Assembly (NCBI RefSeq): GCF_047124445.1
Contig: NZ_CP138921.1
Location: 186,001-250,000 of the forward strand
Direction: 5' to 3'
Source of the DNA: Shimia sp047124445
Lineage (GTDB): Bacteria; Pseudomonadota; Alphaproteobacteria; Rhodobacterales; Rhodobacteraceae
Length of the DNA: 64,000 nt
The notes under the pieces are model-generated. The model had not been told where the DNA came from. It searched no databases and saw only the letters and a list, made by a program, of their open reading frames with translations. How positions within the stretch are numbered: position 1 is the first letter of the stretch; each line of letters opens with the position of its first letter. Positions 43,020 to 51,543 of the stretch are shown in pieces. Both the position numbers and the translations under genes were made by a program.

Positions 43020-43046
43020 CGGCAGGCGCGGAATTTGTGCCTGCCG
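43020..43046 (+). promoter_or_regulatory. Intercistronic stem-loop after tctC
   Basis: CGGCAGGC (43020-43027) and GCCTGCCG (43039-43046) pair exactly around an 11-base loop, 10 bases after the tctC stop and 32 bases before tctB. No T run. Likely sets the ratio of receptor to membrane subunits. Confidence 0.65.
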
Positions 43047-43078
43047 CACACAGGGATCCAGTGGCTGGGGACACATTC

Positions 43079-43864
43079 GTGACGACCAACGATCAATTAC
43101 TTCAATCCGAGGCAGCAGACCGCGAGGCAAAGCTGATTTTACGGGCGCGGGATTTCTGGAGCGCGCTCGTTTTACTTGCCTTGTCGGTGTTCTTCCTTTG
43201 GCGCACTTCGTACATTCCGTTGTGGGGCGAAAACCGGGCCGGTGTGAGGGGCGGCGACTGGTACAATTCCGCAGCCTTGGTGCCCTTGGGCATTTTTGTG
43301 GCCATGCTGGTGTTGTCGTTGGTGTTGTTGCGCATTTCGGTGCGCGAAGGGGGCGCGGAGCGCGCACTATCTGCGGTCGGCATCGGGTGGAACCGGGCCG
43401 AGGCGCTGAGGTTCTCGACACTGGCCGTGATCTTGTTTTTCTACATAGCCGGATTGGTGCCGCGGGTGGACTTCATTCTGTGCTCTGGCTTGCTGATTAC
43501 AGCGTTGATCTATGGCTATCACGGCGGGCAGGCCGCGCGGATGCTTTTGGCGGCAGCGACAGTTGGCGTGGCAGGGCTTTACGCTATGGCGCTAAATCTG
43601 CCGCGCGCGCAATGGGCGCAACATGATGACGATTGGCTGGCGCTCGCGTTTTGGATCGCTTTGACAGCTTGGGGGTTGTGGCGCGAAAGAGGGAGCCGAT
43701 TGGCCCGCATCATTCCGGTGATCGCGGCTTTGGCGCCGTCTCTTCTCGTGTGCGCTATGGCCTTTGGGTTTCGTCAGAATGTGCCCAACCGAGGCGGGCT
43801 GATCTTCAAGCAGATTGAATATCACTACTACGTCACGCTCAAACCGATCTGGAGCGGTAAATAA
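43079..43864 (+). CDS. tctB: TTT-family small membrane subunit (TctB)
   Basis: A 261-residue membrane protein, larger than usual for TctB (about 150-180), starting at GTG 43079 behind GGGGA. Helix 1 (SALVLLALSVFFLWRTSYIPL) is followed by a soluble loop, then about five more hydrophobic segments up to residue 235, so it seems to have an added C-terminal membrane part. It pairs with TctA to form the sodium/proton-coupled carrier. It overlaps tctA by one base (TAATG). Confidence 0.85.
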   Translation: MTTNDQLLQSEAADREAKLILRARDFWSALVLLALSVFFLWRTSYIPLWGENRAGVRGGDWYNSAALVPLGIFVAMLVLSLVLLRISVREGGAERALSAVGIGWNRAEALRFSTLAVILFFYIAGLVPRVDFILCSGLLITALIYGYHGGQAARMLLAAATVGVAGLYAMALNLPRAQWAQHDDDWLALAFWIALTAWGLWRERGSRLARIIPVIAALAPSLLVCAMAFGFRQNVPNRGGLIFKQIEYHYYVTLKPIWSGK

Positions 43865-45375
43865 TGGACTTTGTACTTTCTCAACTGTCTGGGTTTGGCA
43901 GTGCCTTTACCGCGCTTGTCGTTGACCCGCTGACCTATGTCTATTTGGTTACGTCAGTCTTTCTTGGCATTACGTTTGGTGCGCTTCCAGGCCTGACCGC
44001 CACATTGGCTGTGACCATTTTGACCGGGTTCTTTGGCAATAAAATTCCGCTGGATTACTCGATGATTGCGCTGCTTGGTGCCTATGTCGGGGCGATTTAT
44101 GGCGGATCCTACCCCTCGATCCTTTTGAATATTCCCGGCACGGCAGCGTCGGCGGCGACTGCGATGGATGGGCATCCTCTGGCCAAAGCTGGACGGGGAG
44201 GAGAGGCGCTGGGTCTCACAACCACGGCCTCTTTTATCGGAACGCTGATTGGCACCGTGGCACTGCTGATCTTTGTCTGGGTGCTTTTGCTAATTTCTAA
44301 GAACATCGCCAGCCCAGAAAAAGCACTTTTGGCGCTGTTTGGCATTCTGTTGTCTGGCACATTGATGAGCGAAGACTTGGTGATAAAAGGCTGGATTGCT
44401 GGGCTAATTGGGTTGGCGATGGCGATGGTGGGGATGGATCCGCTTCTCTCGGAACCGCGTTATACATTTGGGTGGTCCTACATGTTGTCTGGCTTCCAGG
44501 TTGTGCCGGTGTTGATGGGAGCCTTCGCTGTGCCTCAAATCATTGAAGGTATGCGGCATGTGCAAGTCGGGAAGATGGTCGCTTTGCAGGGGCGTATCCT
44601 TCCCAATCTCTCTGCGGTTCGAAAACATATGCCGACCATCACCCGGTCAGGCGTCATAGGCACAGGGGTGGGTGCATTGCCTGGTGTAGGCGAAGATGTT
44701 GCCGGTTGGGTGTCTTATGGTGTTGGGAAAACCGTTTCCAAAGACGGTAAGAATTTTGGCAAAGGCTCTCTTGAAGGCCTGCTGTCGTCGGAAACTGCGA
44801 ACAATGCCTGCATAGGTGGGGCGCTCATCCCGCTGCTTGTGTTGGGGATTCCCGGATCACCTCCGGCGGCGGCGCTGATGGGGGCTTTCAAAATTAACAA
44901 CGTCATCCCAGGCCCCACGATAGATCCTGCGATAATCCTGCGCGTGGTCGCAATCATGGTTCTGGCCTCTTTTACTATGTGGATTTTGGGCCTGTTCACA
45001 GCACGAGTGTTTATCAAGATCCTACGCATTCCACAGACGGTCTTTTTGCCAGTGGTTATGGTGCTGACGGCAATTGGGTCTTTCTCCGTGGGAGGTGGGA
45101 TCAACGATCTCTATTTGATGCTAGGTGTTGGATTTGTGGCCAATTTCATGAACCTGATGAAATACCCCATCGCGCCTTTGGTGATTGGCGTTATTCTTGG
45201 CGGGCTGTTTGATGAGACGTTCCGCAGAGCGCTGTTCTTGTCCGACGGCAGCTTAGGCGTGTTTGTGTCCCGTCCTGGCGCAGCGGTGCTGTTGGCGCTG
45301 AACGTGGCGCTGATTGCTGCGCAAATCCCTATGATCCGCCGCCCATTCCAGCGGCGTGACAGAAAGGAAGCCTGA
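43864..45375 (+). CDS. tctA: TTT-family large membrane subunit (TctA)
   Basis: A 503-residue, 12-helix transporter. It carries the two family loops GALPGLTATLAVTILTGF (about 40-57) and GVGALPGVGEDVAGWVSYG (about 265-283), where repeated GxxPGxG-type motifs form the substrate path, and IYGGSYPSILLNIPGTAASAATAMDGHPLA. It takes up the acid delivered by TctC. Its stop shares one base with the ABM gene (TGATG), so uptake and catabolism are cotranscribed. Confidence 0.95.
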   Translation: MDFVLSQLSGFGSAFTALVVDPLTYVYLVTSVFLGITFGALPGLTATLAVTILTGFFGNKIPLDYSMIALLGAYVGAIYGGSYPSILLNIPGTAASAATAMDGHPLAKAGRGGEALGLTTTASFIGTLIGTVALLIFVWVLLLISKNIASPEKALLALFGILLSGTLMSEDLVIKGWIAGLIGLAMAMVGMDPLLSEPRYTFGWSYMLSGFQVVPVLMGAFAVPQIIEGMRHVQVGKMVALQGRILPNLSAVRKHMPTITRSGVIGTGVGALPGVGEDVAGWVSYGVGKTVSKDGKNFGKGSLEGLLSSETANNACIGGALIPLLVLGIPGSPPAAALMGAFKINNVIPGPTIDPAIILRVVAIMVLASFTMWILGLFTARVFIKILRIPQTVFLPVVMVLTAIGSFSVGGGINDLYLMLGVGFVANFMNLMKYPIAPLVIGVILGGLFDETFRRALFLSDGSLGVFVSRPGAAVLLALNVALIAAQIPMIRRPFQRRDRKEA

Positions 45376-45656
45376 TGTACGCGGTTTGTGTGACATTCAA
45401 GATCCATCCAAAGCAAATGGAGGATTTTCTGCCCTTGATGATCGCCAACGCGAGAACATCACGGGCTGAAGAGGCAGGATGCCAGATGTTTGACGTGTGT
45501 GTGCGTGACGACGAGGTTCTCCTCTACGAGATCTATGATGACCGTGCTGCGTTTGAACTGCACCTTGCCTCCGCGCATTTCAAAACCTTCGACGCCAGCG
45601 TGGCGCATATGGTTGTTTCCAAACAGGTGGCGCTGTTTGATGAGGTGATCCGATGA
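45375..45656 (+). CDS. ABM-domain protein (quinol monooxygenase-like)
   Basis: A 93-residue dimeric alpha/beta-barrel protein of the antibiotic-biosynthesis-monooxygenase family: YAVCVTFKIHPKQMEDFLP, GCQMFDVCVRDDEVLLYEIYDDRAAFELHLAS. Family members include YgiN-type quinol monooxygenases and also non-oxidative isomerases or dehydratases such as those for lactaldehyde or aldose epimers. In a sugar-acid operon an isomerase or epimerase role is as likely as oxygenation. It overlaps both neighbours. Confidence 0.85.
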   Translation: MYAVCVTFKIHPKQMEDFLPLMIANARTSRAEEAGCQMFDVCVRDDEVLLYEIYDDRAAFELHLASAHFKTFDASVAHMVVSKQVALFDEVIR

Positions 45657-46498
45657 TGGCAAAGGCAGGCGGTCAAACAGGAACTTGGCAAGTTCATGCG
45701 GTGAAGTATGCCGACCGAAACGCGCGTTCCCGCGGAGACAGCTTTCTGTTTGATGACAATCATGATGCGCCGCATGCGATGGATTACTTCATGTGGCTCC
45801 TGCGGGATGGCGATAGGGTCATTCTGGTCGACACCGGTTATGATCACAATGAAGCCAAGCTACGTGGACGTCCGATACGACTTGATCCCGGTGAGGCGTT
45901 AGAGCCATTTGGCTTGACGCCGGAGCAAATTACCGAAGTGATTGTGACCCATCTGCACTATGACCACGCCGGTGGCTTGGCGCTTTTCCCAAACGCGCAT
46001 TTGCACCTGCAGGAGGCCGAAATGGCATTCGCCACTGGACCTTGTATGTGCCACGATGTCCTGCGTGATCCATTCACCGCGGGGCACATCTGTGAGGCAG
46101 TCATGCGTCTCTATGGAGGCAAGCTGACCTTTCATAGCGGTGACAGCCAATTGGCGGACGGGCTGAGCTTACATTGCATCGGTGGCCACTCACGCGGGTT
46201 ACAATGTGTTCGTGTGCGCACCAAGGCTGGTTGGATGGTTTTGGCGTCTGATGCCGCGCACTACTACGAGAATGTTCTGTCGCGTAAGCCCTTCCCGATT
46301 GTCGTGGACCTTCAGGACATGATGCAGGGGTTTGAGCGCCTTATCAAACTCGCATCGCGGCCGGAACTGATCATTCCTGGTCACGATCCTTTGGTACGCC
46401 GGTTGTTTCCGCAGGGTTTGGCGTCCCACATTCATCGGTTGGATGTCGGTCCAGAGGCAAAAGCGCTCGCAAAGATTTCTTCGGAGTTTGGCAAATGA
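45653..46498 (+). CDS. MBL-fold lactonase (N-acyl-homoserine-lactonase family)
   Basis: A 281-residue metallo-beta-lactamase-fold hydrolase with HLHYDH (H100, H102, D104, H105), later metal ligands in HCIGGHSRG and the D/H of ASDAAHYYEN, and IPGHDP. This is the AiiA/AttM lactonase pattern. In this operon a sugar-acid lactone such as threono- or erythronolactone is a more natural substrate than a quorum signal. It sits between the ABM gene and the tetronate kinase, overlapping each by four bases. Confidence 0.88.
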   Translation: MMAKAGGQTGTWQVHAVKYADRNARSRGDSFLFDDNHDAPHAMDYFMWLLRDGDRVILVDTGYDHNEAKLRGRPIRLDPGEALEPFGLTPEQITEVIVTHLHYDHAGGLALFPNAHLHLQEAEMAFATGPCMCHDVLRDPFTAGHICEAVMRLYGGKLTFHSGDSQLADGLSLHCIGGHSRGLQCVRVRTKAGWMVLASDAAHYYENVLSRKPFPIVVDLQDMMQGFERLIKLASRPELIIPGHDPLVRRLFPQGLASHIHRLDVGPEAKALAKISSEFGK

Positions 46499-47739
46499 AA
46501 TTGGGTGTCATCGCAGATGATTTTACCGGCGCGTCTGATATCGCGTTGACCATTGCGGAGGCGGGCATGTCCGTCACGCAGTACATTGGTATTCCGGATA
46601 ATGACGCGGTTTCGGGAACTGACGCAGGTGTCGTGGCGTTGAAGTCCCGTACTGCACCGGTTGCGGAAGCTGTGGCCGACAGTCTAGCCGCTTGCGACTG
46701 GTTGAAGGCACAAGGCGCTGAACAGATTGTCCTCAAGATTTGTTCCACTTTCGACAGTACGGCTGAGGGCAACATTGGACCCGTACTTGACGCTTTGGTC
46801 ACGCAGTTGGGAGCGGGGCCGGTGATTGTTTGCCCAGCTTTTCCTGAAAACGGTCGCTCGGTCTATCAGGGGCATCTCTTTGTGTCTGACAAGCTATTGA
46901 GCGAAAGCGGCATGCAGGATCATCCACTGACTCCTATGACAGACCCTGACATCAGGCGCGTCCTCGCCGCACAGACCAAACTGCCAGTTGGCCACATCCC
47001 CGCCAATAAAGTGGCGAAAGGCGCCGAAGCCATTGTGGCGGCCATGCCTGACGATACCGCCCTGATGGTTACAGACGCCATTCGTGACACTGACTTGTTA
47101 GAGATTGGGAAAGCTGCACAAGGGATGCCTCTGTTATGTGGCGGGTCCGGGATCGCATTAGATTTGCCCGCCAACTTCGGTGTAACGGCCGCGCCCACCA
47201 AGGCGCTGGGAAACAATGGCGTTGGTGTTGTGCTCTCTGGCTCTTGTTCAGGGGCGACCCGCATGCAAGTCGCCCGCTATCGGCAGCTCGCGCCAAGTCG
47301 CGAGATCAGTGCGGGCGAGTTGCTTGAGGGCGGAGTGAACGCTGAGGATGTTGCCGTTTGGGTAATGAACCAGGCGCGCGCACCGTTGGTGTTCTCATCT
47401 GCGGATCCGAACGTTGTTAAGGATGCGCAAAGACAGTTTGGAGCGTCACGGGCTGCGGAAGCAATTGAGGGCTTTTTTGCAGAATTGGCCGCTGTTTTGT
47501 CGAGACAGGGAATTGGTCGAGTTGTCGTTGCGGGGGGGGAGACCTCTGGCGCAGTTGTCAAAGGGTTGGGCGTCACGGCGCTTGAGATTGGTCCGAGACT
47601 GGCCGCCGGAGTGCCGATGGTACGCCCCCTCAATTCAGATTTGGTTTTGGCACTAAAGTCGGGGAACTTTGGGGGGGAGACCTTTTTTGAAGATGCGCTG
47701 TACTTCATGAAGGGCACTGGAATGGAGAAGGCCGTATGA
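46495..47739 (+). CDS. otnK: Four-carbon acid sugar kinase (OtnK/DUF1537 family)
   Basis: A 414-residue kinase with the N-terminal VIADDFTGASDIALTIAEAGM motif of DUF1537 and the C-terminal nucleotide-binding VVAGGETSGAVVKGLGV and GNFGGETFF. OtnK phosphorylates 3-oxo-tetronates at O4; DtnK and related members phosphorylate threonate or erythronate. The direct overlap with the class II aldolase points to the OtnK-OtnC pair of the L-threonate and D-erythronate pathways. Confidence 0.9.
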   Translation: MKLGVIADDFTGASDIALTIAEAGMSVTQYIGIPDNDAVSGTDAGVVALKSRTAPVAEAVADSLAACDWLKAQGAEQIVLKICSTFDSTAEGNIGPVLDALVTQLGAGPVIVCPAFPENGRSVYQGHLFVSDKLLSESGMQDHPLTPMTDPDIRRVLAAQTKLPVGHIPANKVAKGAEAIVAAMPDDTALMVTDAIRDTDLLEIGKAAQGMPLLCGGSGIALDLPANFGVTAAPTKALGNNGVGVVLSGSCSGATRMQVARYRQLAPSREISAGELLEGGVNAEDVAVWVMNQARAPLVFSSADPNVVKDAQRQFGASRAAEAIEGFFAELAAVLSRQGIGRVVVAGGETSGAVVKGLGVTALEIGPRLAAGVPMVRPLNSDLVLALKSGNFGGETFFEDALYFMKGTGMEKAV

Positions 47740-48380
47740 CCGAAGCGACCAAGGTACGAGAAGACATTTGCCGGATCGCCAAGTCGATGTTTGATCGAGG
47801 GCTCACCTGTGGCGCGTCAGGAAACATCTCTGTCAGGCTGTCGGATGGAAGCTATTTGGTAACGCCAACCGGATCGTCCATGGGTTTTTTGGACCCCGCA
47901 CAAATTTCGCATTTGGACCAAAATTTGCGACACCTATCGGGGGACAAGCCAACCAAAGAAATCCCACTGCACAGTGCTTTCTACGACACTCGGCCTCAAA
48001 CAGGCGCAGTGGTCCATCTGCATTCGACGTACTCTGTTGCCCTTTCGATGTTGCCTGACATAGATCCGGACAACGCTCTCCCAACGCTAACCCCGTATGG
48101 GATTATGCGTTTGGGCAAGGTGAAGTTGCTGCCGTTTTTCCTGCCTGGCGATGCAACGATGGGCGAGGCGGTCCGCGCTCTCGCAGGAACGCGCTCGGCG
48201 GTGCTATTGGCAAACCATGGTCCGGTTGTCGCAGAAAAAGAACTGTGGACGGCCGTTTTTGCTATGGAAGAACTCGAAGAGACGGCAAAACTTGCGGTAT
48301 TACTTCGAGGCATGCAGCCGACAACACTTTCAGATCAAGCAGTGCAGGCTGTAGTGCGGAAGTTTGATGTAAACTGGTAG
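47736..48380 (+). CDS. otnC: Class II aldolase/decarboxylase (OtnC-like)
   Basis: A 214-residue fuculose-aldolase-fold enzyme. Zinc ligands are seen in HLHS (about residues 90-95) and H in LLANHGPVV, with Glu in TKEIPLHS; GNISVR is the phosphate-binding start. OtnC decarboxylates 3-oxo-tetronate 4-phosphate to dihydroxyacetone phosphate. It is the last gene of the tct operon. The length and partner kinase fit the OtnC group better than fuculose or ribulose phosphate aldolases. Confidence 0.9.
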   Translation: MTEATKVREDICRIAKSMFDRGLTCGASGNISVRLSDGSYLVTPTGSSMGFLDPAQISHLDQNLRHLSGDKPTKEIPLHSAFYDTRPQTGAVVHLHSTYSVALSMLPDIDPDNALPTLTPYGIMRLGKVKLLPFFLPGDATMGEAVRALAGTRSAVLLANHGPVVAEKELWTAVFAMEELEETAKLAVLLRGMQPTTLSDQAVQAVVRKFDVNW

Positions 48381-48931
48381 GGCGCAGGCCTGAAATTGAG
48401 GCGCCCCAAAGAGGTCATCGGAGCAAGTGGCCTGCAATGACTGTTTTGGGCCGTTCGCGCTGTAGCGCGGGAAGGGCGGACAATGGACATTTTCTGCTGT
48501 TTGCCGCAAAGGTCGCTAGTAGCCGGTCGAAGCCGACCCTCGATCAGAGCTACACTATGACAGCCTCTGCAGCGCCGCTCCGAGCCCACTCTGCTGAATG
48601 CTGAGTTTTACGCCCACTACAGCTGTGCAAAGACCAATTTGATGCATCGTGCGAGGCACGACGAGAAAACTGGTGAAGATTGTAGCGGTGGCACGGTTTG
48701 GCAGTTACAGGCGTTTATACGTATCCCGCCTGAGTTTAGCCAAACTCAAAAGTTGCACTAGCTAATGTGTTTAGTTCAGCAAGAACAGTGTACTGTCGCT
48801 TTTGCGGCAGCCGATGGTCGTTTGATTGACAGTTGGGTGTCTTCAAGACAACCCTCAGTACGTCAGGGTCTTGAGCAGAATTGTTGGATTTGATCTGTCC
48901 GAGTTTTGACATCATTTACCTTGAATCCAAG
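48381..48931. other. 550-base gap without a gene
   Basis: Lies between the convergent otnC and IclR genes. GGGCGC (48380-48385) and GCGCCC (48401-48406) form a weak stem directly after otnC that may end transcription. The rest shows no codon bias, ribosome site or domain; stops are frequent in all frames and it may be decayed sequence. Confidence 0.5.
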
Positions 48932-49699
48932 TCAGTCTTCTTGAAACAAAACGCTGCTTAGCCGAACTGCAGCATCATGCAGTATGTGTTTCTTTTCCAC
49001 TGCATCATTCAGAGACATCCGTTGTGCAGGGCCGTGATAGGCCAAAGCTGCAAAGAAACGATTGTTTGGATCCAAAACAGGAACGGCAATCGCAACCATG
49101 CCTTCCAGGAATTCTTCTTGATCTAGAGAGTACCCCTGCTTCCTGATGGCAGCGAGTTGATCTAGGAGCTTTTGCGGATCGACAAGCGTGTGCTGGGTCA
49201 TCGCTTTGAGGTTCAGCGAGGAGACCAGAGTTTCACGCTTTTTGGGTGCTAGACTCGCCAAAAATGTCTTGCCACTTGCTGTGCAATGAAAGGGTACGCT
49301 TGACCCGATTGGCAGTTGAATTCGGAACGGCCAATCAGTTTCAACGCGATCCAGGTAATGCATCCCAGAGTTTCCTGGCACTGCGTAATTGACCGTCTCG
49401 CCAATTTGTCGTGCCACGTCGGTGAGGATTTGATGGCGCGCAACGTGGTCTCTTGAGTTGTGCAGCAGGCCTGATCCCAAGTCCCGCAGACGGCGCGCCA
49501 CCTGATAGCTCTTCGATTTGCCTGGGCGTGTCAGAAATCCGTTTTCCTCAAGCGTCACGCATAGTCTGTGAACCGTTTGTTTTGGGAGCCCGAGCTGTTC
49601 GTTGATCTCCGTCGCTGTCATCGCATGATCGCTTTTTCCCAAAACCTCCAAAATTAGAAGTGTGCGCAGATTGGTTGGAATCCGATCAGTCGGCGACAT
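48932..49699 (-). CDS. IclR-family transcriptional regulator
   Basis: A 255-residue regulator with N-terminal winged HTH (about 12-75, ATEINEQLGLPKQTVHRLCVTLEENGFL) and an IclR effector domain (about 85-250) with SGKTFLASL and GYSLDQEEFLEGMVAIAVPV. It is divergent from the GMC dehydrogenase gene. As I recall, isethionate (IseR) and sulfolactate (SlcR) operons are governed by IclR-type proteins, which fits the operon it faces. ATG 49699 with AGAGGG upstream is preferred over a TTG seven codons earlier. Confidence 0.92.
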   Translation of the reverse strand: MSPTDRIPTNLRTLLILEVLGKSDHAMTATEINEQLGLPKQTVHRLCVTLEENGFLTRPGKSKSYQVARRLRDLGSGLLHNSRDHVARHQILTDVARQIGETVNYAVPGNSGMHYLDRVETDWPFRIQLPIGSSVPFHCTASGKTFLASLAPKKRETLVSSLNLKAMTQHTLVDPQKLLDQLAAIRKQGYSLDQEEFLEGMVAIAVPVLDPNNRFFAALAYHGPAQRMSLNDAVEKKHILHDAAVRLSSVLFQED

Positions 49700-49804
49700 G
49701 AAGCCCTCTTCAAAAAACAATAGTGCATTTTTCGCGAATCATTGTAGCGTCAATATTTATGAAAAACGAGATCAAAAGTCTCAATTTTTGAGTTTTGAGG
49801 TGAA
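49700..49804. promoter_or_regulatory. Divergent IclR/GMC control region
   Basis: AT-rich 105-base interval. CTCAA and TTGAG arms (around 49780-49795, in CTCAATTTTTGAG) form a short palindrome flanked by AAAA and TTTT, and GAGA...TCTC lies just before it. These are candidate IclR sites. The GMC ribosome site GAGGTGAA follows directly, so a bound regulator there would block early transcription. Confidence 0.45.
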
Positions 49805-51403
49805 ATGGAGTTCGACTTCGTAATCGTTGGAGCTGGGTCTGCGGGCTGTGCGTTGGCAAACCGATTGTCAGCGGACGGACGATACTCTGTTGCTTTGATC
49901 GAAGCGGGGCCTGCGGACAGAAATCCATGGATCCACATTCCGGTTGGATATTTCCGAACAATGGGCAATCCGAAGTCGGACTGGATGTATGTCACTGAAC
50001 CGGACGACGGTATTTCCGGCCGGGCCATTTCATGGCCCAGAGGCCGGGTTCTTGGCGGGTCGAGCTCCATCAACGGGTTGCTCTATGTGCGGGGCCAACC
50101 GCAGGACTACGACCATTGGGCGCAACTGGGGTGCCTCGGGTGGTCGTGGGCAGATGTGCTGCCACTGTTCAAGCGGGCGGAAACCTGGCACGGCGTAGAT
50201 GAGAGCGGTGTACGAGGGGCGGAAGGTCCGCTTTCGGTACAAGAGTCGCGATTGACCCGTACAGTGGTGGATGTGTGGCTCGATGCGGCGGAAGCGGCGG
50301 GGTACAAGCGCACGGCCGACTACAATGGCGAGGATCAAGAAGGGGTTGGATACTTTCAGCTCACCATGAAAGGCGGTCGCCGATGTTCTGCCGCAGTTGC
50401 GTATCTGAATCCGATCAAAGACCGAAAAAACCTCACCATTCTTACAAATTCGCAGGCAGAAAAGGTCCTAATTGAACAACAGAGGGCCACAGGGGTTCGT
50501 CTTAAACGCCATGGTTCCATGGAAATCGTGCGGGCACGCAAGGAGGTGATCCTGAGCGCCGGCGCCATAGGATCCCCTCAGATTTTGATGTTGTCCGGCG
50601 TAGGCGACCCTGAGGAATTGTCCCCCCACGGCATAGAAGTGCGCGCCGCGCTGTCGGGCGTTGGAAAAAACTTGCAGGACCATCTGCAGGCGCGGCCTGT
50701 TTTCAAAACCAATCTCAGCACGATCAACACAGAAGCCAACAGCATTTTCAAGCAAGGCCTGATGGCGCTTCAATATGCGCTGACACAGCGTGGCCCCATG
50801 ACGATGGCTGCTAGCCTTGGAGCGGGGTTTTTGAAGACTGAAGACCATTTAGAGACCCCAGACATTCAGTTCCACATTCAACCTTGGAGTGCGGACAAGC
50901 CTGCGGATGGCCCTCATAAGTTTTCTGCTTTCACGGCCTCGGTTCTGCAATTGCGTCCCGAAAGCGCGGGCCATCTTTCTTTGCGCTCTGCAAAAATGGA
51001 AGAGCACCCGGAGATTCATCCAAACTACTTGGCAACAGATCTGGACTGCAAAACGATTGTAAAGGGGATTCAGATTGCGAGAAAAATCTCGCAAACGGCG
51101 CCGCTAAAATCTCACGTCTCAGAGGAGCACGCGCCAGGTCCTGGAGTGGCGCTGGATGATGAGCAAGCTACACTTGATTGGGCACGGCAAACATCAGTCA
51201 CGATCTATCATCCCACGGGAACCTGCAAAATGGGCAACGATGATCGGGCCGTAGTTGACCCGCGTTTGCGGGTGAGAGGAATCGACGGGCTGCGCGTCGC
51301 CGATGCGTCGATCATGCCTCAGATCGTGAGTGGGAACACCAACGCACCTTGCATCATGATTGGAGAGAAAGCCGCAGACCTTGTGCTGGAGGATGCAAAA
51401 TGA
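49805..51403 (+). CDS. GMC-family FAD dehydrogenase (IseJ- or choline-dehydrogenase-like)
   Basis: A 532-residue glucose-methanol-choline oxidoreductase. FAD motif VGAGSAGCALANRL at 8-21, GGSSSINGLLYVRG, the second GMC signature GAIGSPQILMLSG and the active-site HPTGTCKMG with N in SGNTNAP. It oxidises an alcohol to an aldehyde and passes electrons to the respiratory chain. The setting (IclR regulator, TRAP importer, sulfonate enzymes) recalls IseJ, the isethionate dehydrogenase, whose product is sulfoacetaldehyde. Dihydroxypropanesulfonate or choline-type substrates remain possible. Confidence 0.88.
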   Translation: MEFDFVIVGAGSAGCALANRLSADGRYSVALIEAGPADRNPWIHIPVGYFRTMGNPKSDWMYVTEPDDGISGRAISWPRGRVLGGSSSINGLLYVRGQPQDYDHWAQLGCLGWSWADVLPLFKRAETWHGVDESGVRGAEGPLSVQESRLTRTVVDVWLDAAEAAGYKRTADYNGEDQEGVGYFQLTMKGGRRCSAAVAYLNPIKDRKNLTILTNSQAEKVLIEQQRATGVRLKRHGSMEIVRARKEVILSAGAIGSPQILMLSGVGDPEELSPHGIEVRAALSGVGKNLQDHLQARPVFKTNLSTINTEANSIFKQGLMALQYALTQRGPMTMAASLGAGFLKTEDHLETPDIQFHIQPWSADKPADGPHKFSAFTASVLQLRPESAGHLSLRSAKMEEHPEIHPNYLATDLDCKTIVKGIQIARKISQTAPLKSHVSEEHAPGPGVALDDEQATLDWARQTSVTIYHPTGTCKMGNDDRAVVDPRLRVRGIDGLRVADASIMPQIVSGNTNAPCIMIGEKAADLVLEDAK

Positions 51404-51543
51404 CGCCAAGCACAGCAATCAGGTTGCCGCTTTCTCGCGTGAAACATGGGTCATCAGAATGGCCCCAAAAACTCCGGGGCACCGCCTTCAGCCCTGCGAC
51501 AAATCAAAAAATACAGAGGGCTTTTCTCAAGGGAGGACTAAAA

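Noticed and set aside
42225..43421. A 398-codon minus-strand frame opposite tctC/tctB
   Set aside because: Arg/Pro/Thr-rich shadow of a clear TctC and TctB pair.
45653..46498. MBL protein as a quorum-quenching AHL lactonase
   Set aside because: Family level match only; its overlap with the tetronate kinase gene points to a sugar-acid lactone.
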